Shown here: piece by piece, positions 61,751 to 64,000 of the stretch
Numbering within the stretch: the first letter of the stretch is position 1
Layout: every line of letters begins with the position of its first letter
Source: an uncultured SAR116 cluster alpha proteobacterium
GTDB lineage: Bacteria > Pseudomonadota > Alphaproteobacteria > Puniceispirillales > Marisalimonadaceae
Assembly (NCBI GenBank): GCA_902543145.1
Contig: CACBXG010000001.1
Span: 206,965-270,964, forward strand
Direction: 5' to 3'
Length of the DNA: 64,000 nucleotides
Translations under genes and position numbers: made by a program
Notes under the pieces: model-generated
What the model was told of the DNA's origin: nothing
The model's input: the letters and a program-made list of their open reading frames with translations, nothing else
Databases searched by the model: none

Positions 61751-63829
61751 ATGTTTAAAAAAATCTTAATTGCAAATCGTGGAGAAATAGCCTGTAGAAT
61801 AATCAAAACTGCAAAAAAAATGAAGATTAAAACTGTTGCAGTTTTTTCAGATGCTGACAGGTATGCAGAACATGTTAGTTTAGCAGACGAAGCAGTTTAC
61901 TTAGGACCATCTTCAGCTTCAGAGAGTTATCTTAGAGCCGATTTGATAATTAAGGCTTGTAAAGAAAATAAATGTGATGCCTTACACCCAGGCTATGGAT
62001 TTTTATCCGAAAACTCTAGCTTTCCGGAATCTTTAAATAAAGCTGGAATTACTTTTATTGGCCCTTCAAAATCAGCAATAGCATCAATGGGTGATAAAAT
62101 TGAATCAAAAAAAATAGCTAAGTCAGCAAATGTTAATACCGTTCCCGGTCATATTGGAATAATAAAAAATAAAAATGAAGCAATTAAGATTGCAGATGAA
62201 ATAGGTTATCCAGTAATGATAAAGGCAAGTGCTGGTGGCGGCGGTAAAGGTATGCGCATTGCTTTTTCAAGTAAACAAGTTGAAGACAGTTTTGAAAGAG
62301 CTTCAAGTGAGGCGCTCAAGAGTTTTGGAGACAAACGTATTTTTATAGAAAAATTTATTACTGAACCAAGACATATTGAGATACAAATATTAGCTGATAA
62401 TTTTGGTAATGTGATTTATCTAGGTGAGAGAGAATGTTCTATTCAAAGAAGAAACCAAAAGGTAATTGAAGAGGCTCCGTCACCTTTTTTAGACGAACAA
62501 ACAAGAAAAAAGATGGGTGACCAAGCCATTCAATTATCAAGAAAAGTTCGTTATAGTAGCGCTGGTACAGTTGAATTTATAGTCGATAAAGATAAAAACT
62601 TTTATTTTTTAGAGATGAATACACGTCTTCAAGTTGAGCATCCTGTTACTGAATTAATCACGGGAATAGATTTAGTAGAGCAGATGATTAAAATAGCATA
62701 TGGAAAAAAACTTGAAATTAATCAAAATGATGTTCGTTTAAATGGATCAGCAATTGAAACTAGAATATATGCAGAAAATCCTTACAAAAACTTTCTACCA
62801 TCGATTGGAAGATTAACGAAATATAATCCACCTAAAGACAAGCTGCATTCAGATGGTACGATCACTAGAAATGACACTGGCGTAAGAGAAGGCGATGAGG
62901 TATCAATGTTTTATGACCCTATGATAGCGAAATTATGTTCTTGGGGTAAAACACGTAAATTATCTATTAATAGAATGGAGTCTGCTTTAGATAATTTTTT
63001 ACTTGAGGGTATAGATCATAACATATCCTTTCTTTCAGCTATTTTAGGAAATAAAAGATTTAAATCTGGTGATATAAACACTGCATTTATAGACGAGGAA
63101 TTTAAAGAAGGATTTCAAGGAATAATTCCAAACAAGAATTTTGAATGGACCTTAGGATCCTTAGTTTTAGCATATCATATATGTGAAATTTCAAAAAATT
63201 TTGAAATAATTGAAAATTATCAGATTTCTGATGAGTGGGAAGTTTACCTTCATTACAATCAATCTTCACACAATCTTTCAAAATTGAAATATATTATCAG
63301 TAAAGATAATTTAAATCTACCTTTTGTATGTATTAAGCCTATTCCCAATCAAATAACAAAGGGTCTGAATGATGAATTTTTTACAATTGAAGTACACCAA
63401 GATTTTATTAAAAAATTAGTTACATTCAAAATAAACTCAAAAGGTTCATCAAGTGAGGCTAAGATTATTCAATGCAGAATAGATAAAAAAATTACTAATA
63501 TCGAGTTTGAATATAGAGGAATTACAATGTCGGCTAACGTGTTTCCAAAACACGTAGCTTATTATAATAAATATATGAAACCAATTAAAAATATAGATAA
63601 GTCAAATCTATTAATATGCCCAATGCCAGGAAAATTAATTAAAATACTAGTTAAAGAAAATCAAATTATTGAAGAAGGGCAATCCTTATGTGTTGTTGAG
63701 GCAATGAAAATGGAGAATACATTAGTTGCTCCAAAAAAATGCACTATTAAGAAAATTAATTATAAGGAAGGTGACACGTTATCTGTTGATCAAGTAATTA
63801 TGGAATTTTCATTAAAATTAAAATTATAA
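61751..63829 (+). CDS. pccA: Propionyl-CoA carboxylase alpha (biotin carboxylase/carrier) subunit
   Basis: A 692-residue subunit that carboxylates biotin with ATP and bicarbonate. The biotin carboxylase part (about 1-445) opens with KILIANRGEIACRIIKTAKK, has the ATP-grasp loop KASAGGGGKGMRIAF (about 157-171) and EMNTRLQVEHPVTE (about 290-303). A middle BT domain (about 500-620) follows. The C-terminal carrier has the biotin lysine in VEAMKMENTL (about 655-664). The BT domain marks it as propionyl- rather than methylcrotonyl-CoA carboxylase. It lies 18 bases after pccB and 15 before the mutase. Confidence 0.95.
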   Translation: MFKKILIANRGEIACRIIKTAKKMKIKTVAVFSDADRYAEHVSLADEAVYLGPSSASESYLRADLIIKACKENKCDALHPGYGFLSENSSFPESLNKAGITFIGPSKSAIASMGDKIESKKIAKSANVNTVPGHIGIIKNKNEAIKIADEIGYPVMIKASAGGGGKGMRIAFSSKQVEDSFERASSEALKSFGDKRIFIEKFITEPRHIEIQILADNFGNVIYLGERECSIQRRNQKVIEEAPSPFLDEQTRKKMGDQAIQLSRKVRYSSAGTVEFIVDKDKNFYFLEMNTRLQVEHPVTELITGIDLVEQMIKIAYGKKLEINQNDVRLNGSAIETRIYAENPYKNFLPSIGRLTKYNPPKDKLHSDGTITRNDTGVREGDEVSMFYDPMIAKLCSWGKTRKLSINRMESALDNFLLEGIDHNISFLSAILGNKRFKSGDINTAFIDEEFKEGFQGIIPNKNFEWTLGSLVLAYHICEISKNFEIIENYQISDEWEVYLHYNQSSHNLSKLKYIISKDNLNLPFVCIKPIPNQITKGLNDEFFTIEVHQDFIKKLVTFKINSKGSSSEAKIIQCRIDKKITNIEFEYRGITMSANVFPKHVAYYNKYMKPIKNIDKSNLLICPMPGKLIKILVKENQIIEEGQSLCVVEAMKMENTLVAPKKCTIKKINYKEGDTLSVDQVIMEFSLKLKL

Positions 63830-63844
63830 AAAAAAGAGATTTGC

Positions 63845-64000
63845 ATGGGGAAAAAAGATAATTTAGAAAATTGGAAAAGAAACGCAATTAATGAGTTAAA
63901 AATTCCAAATGTTGATGATATCTCCATTAACACACCAGAAGGAATTAATATAAAACCATTATACACTGCAGCAGATAATGAAATTGTCACTCATCTTGAT
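63845..64000 (+). CDS. Methylmalonyl-CoA mutase, N-terminal fragment (cut by window end)
   Basis: The first 52 codons of a gene that runs off the window. The sequence (LENWKRNAINEL, then ISINTPEGINIKPLYTAAD, about 27-45) matches the start of B12-dependent methylmalonyl-CoA mutase large subunits, in which TPEGI-x-KPLYT precedes the TIM barrel. It would convert (2R)-methylmalonyl-CoA to succinyl-CoA, completing the route set up by pccB, pccA and the epimerase. The ribosome site (AGAGA) is weak. The rest of the gene cannot be judged. Confidence 0.85.
   Translation, partial: MGKKDNLENWKRNAINELKIPNVDDISINTPEGINIKPLYTAADNEIVTHLD

Noticed and set aside
1..64000. tRNA, rRNA, CRISPR array, insertion sequence, prophage or defence island
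   Set aside because: No cloverleaf-like sequence, rRNA stretch, regular spaced repeats, transposase, integrase or phage gene was seen in the window.

Overview
The window looks like a stretch of a low-GC (about one third G+C by eye), gene-dense, streamlined genome of a free-living, probably marine, alphaproteobacterium. The evidence is the alphaproteobacterial form of PyrE, the double-length dCTP deaminase, the argD-argF-hslO order, small families typical of the class (DUF5076, DUF6494, DUF6352, DUF6505, DUF3305, DUF3306), almost no intergenic space, and frequent TTG starts. I cannot place it below class level; SAR116-like or AEGEAN-169-like relatives are a guess. I see no rRNA, tRNA, CRISPR, insertion sequence, prophage or origin, and no gene-free stretch above 300 bases.

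Layout. 1-5229: pyrE, a Sel1-repeat protein, an unknown protein, a PhyH-type oxygenase, an acyltransferase and an amidase. 5353-12854: small uncharacterised families with an Mrp/ApbC Fe-S carrier ATPase, a lipoate-ligase-like protein, DUF6505, DUF6352, an opposite-strand polyferredoxin, DUF3305 and DUF3306. 12946-22142: a membrane-bound, Tat-exported formate dehydrogenase operon (TorD-type chaperone, small Tat protein, catalytic, Fe-S and cytochrome b subunits, lipoprotein, WD40-cytochrome c fusion, a 40-residue membrane protein, an exported serine protease, moeA). 22149-31083: cofactor maturation and metal supply (mobA-mobB fusion, fdhD, two putative Mo/W regulators, TupABC tungstate transporter), interrupted by an idonate/gluconate dehydrogenase pair and an Lrp regulator.

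31087-39580: an apparent scavenging locus for N-acylated amino acids or peptides (M20 amidohydrolase, N-formylglutamate hydrolase, aspartoacylase-like enzyme, complete peptide ABC transporter). 39712-51988: transporters, dehydrogenases, a rhodanese, a CoA-transferase-like pair, acetyl-CoA synthetase, RecX. 52013-60041: dCTP deaminase, arginine genes, Hsp33, TrkH, FolE, an orphan ABC ATPase, a SprT-like protein. 59616-64000: the propionyl-CoA to succinyl-CoA route (epimerase, pccB, pccA and the start of methylmalonyl-CoA mutase).

The most interesting unit is the formate dehydrogenase region: about 25 kb in which nearly all genes can be read as building, metallating, regulating or draining electrons from one exported formate dehydrogenase, probably a tungsten or Mo/W enzyme, with at least eight proteins of no known function. 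The clearest sequence anomaly is pccB, whose conserved N-terminus can only be reached from an ATT start codon (or through an indel).
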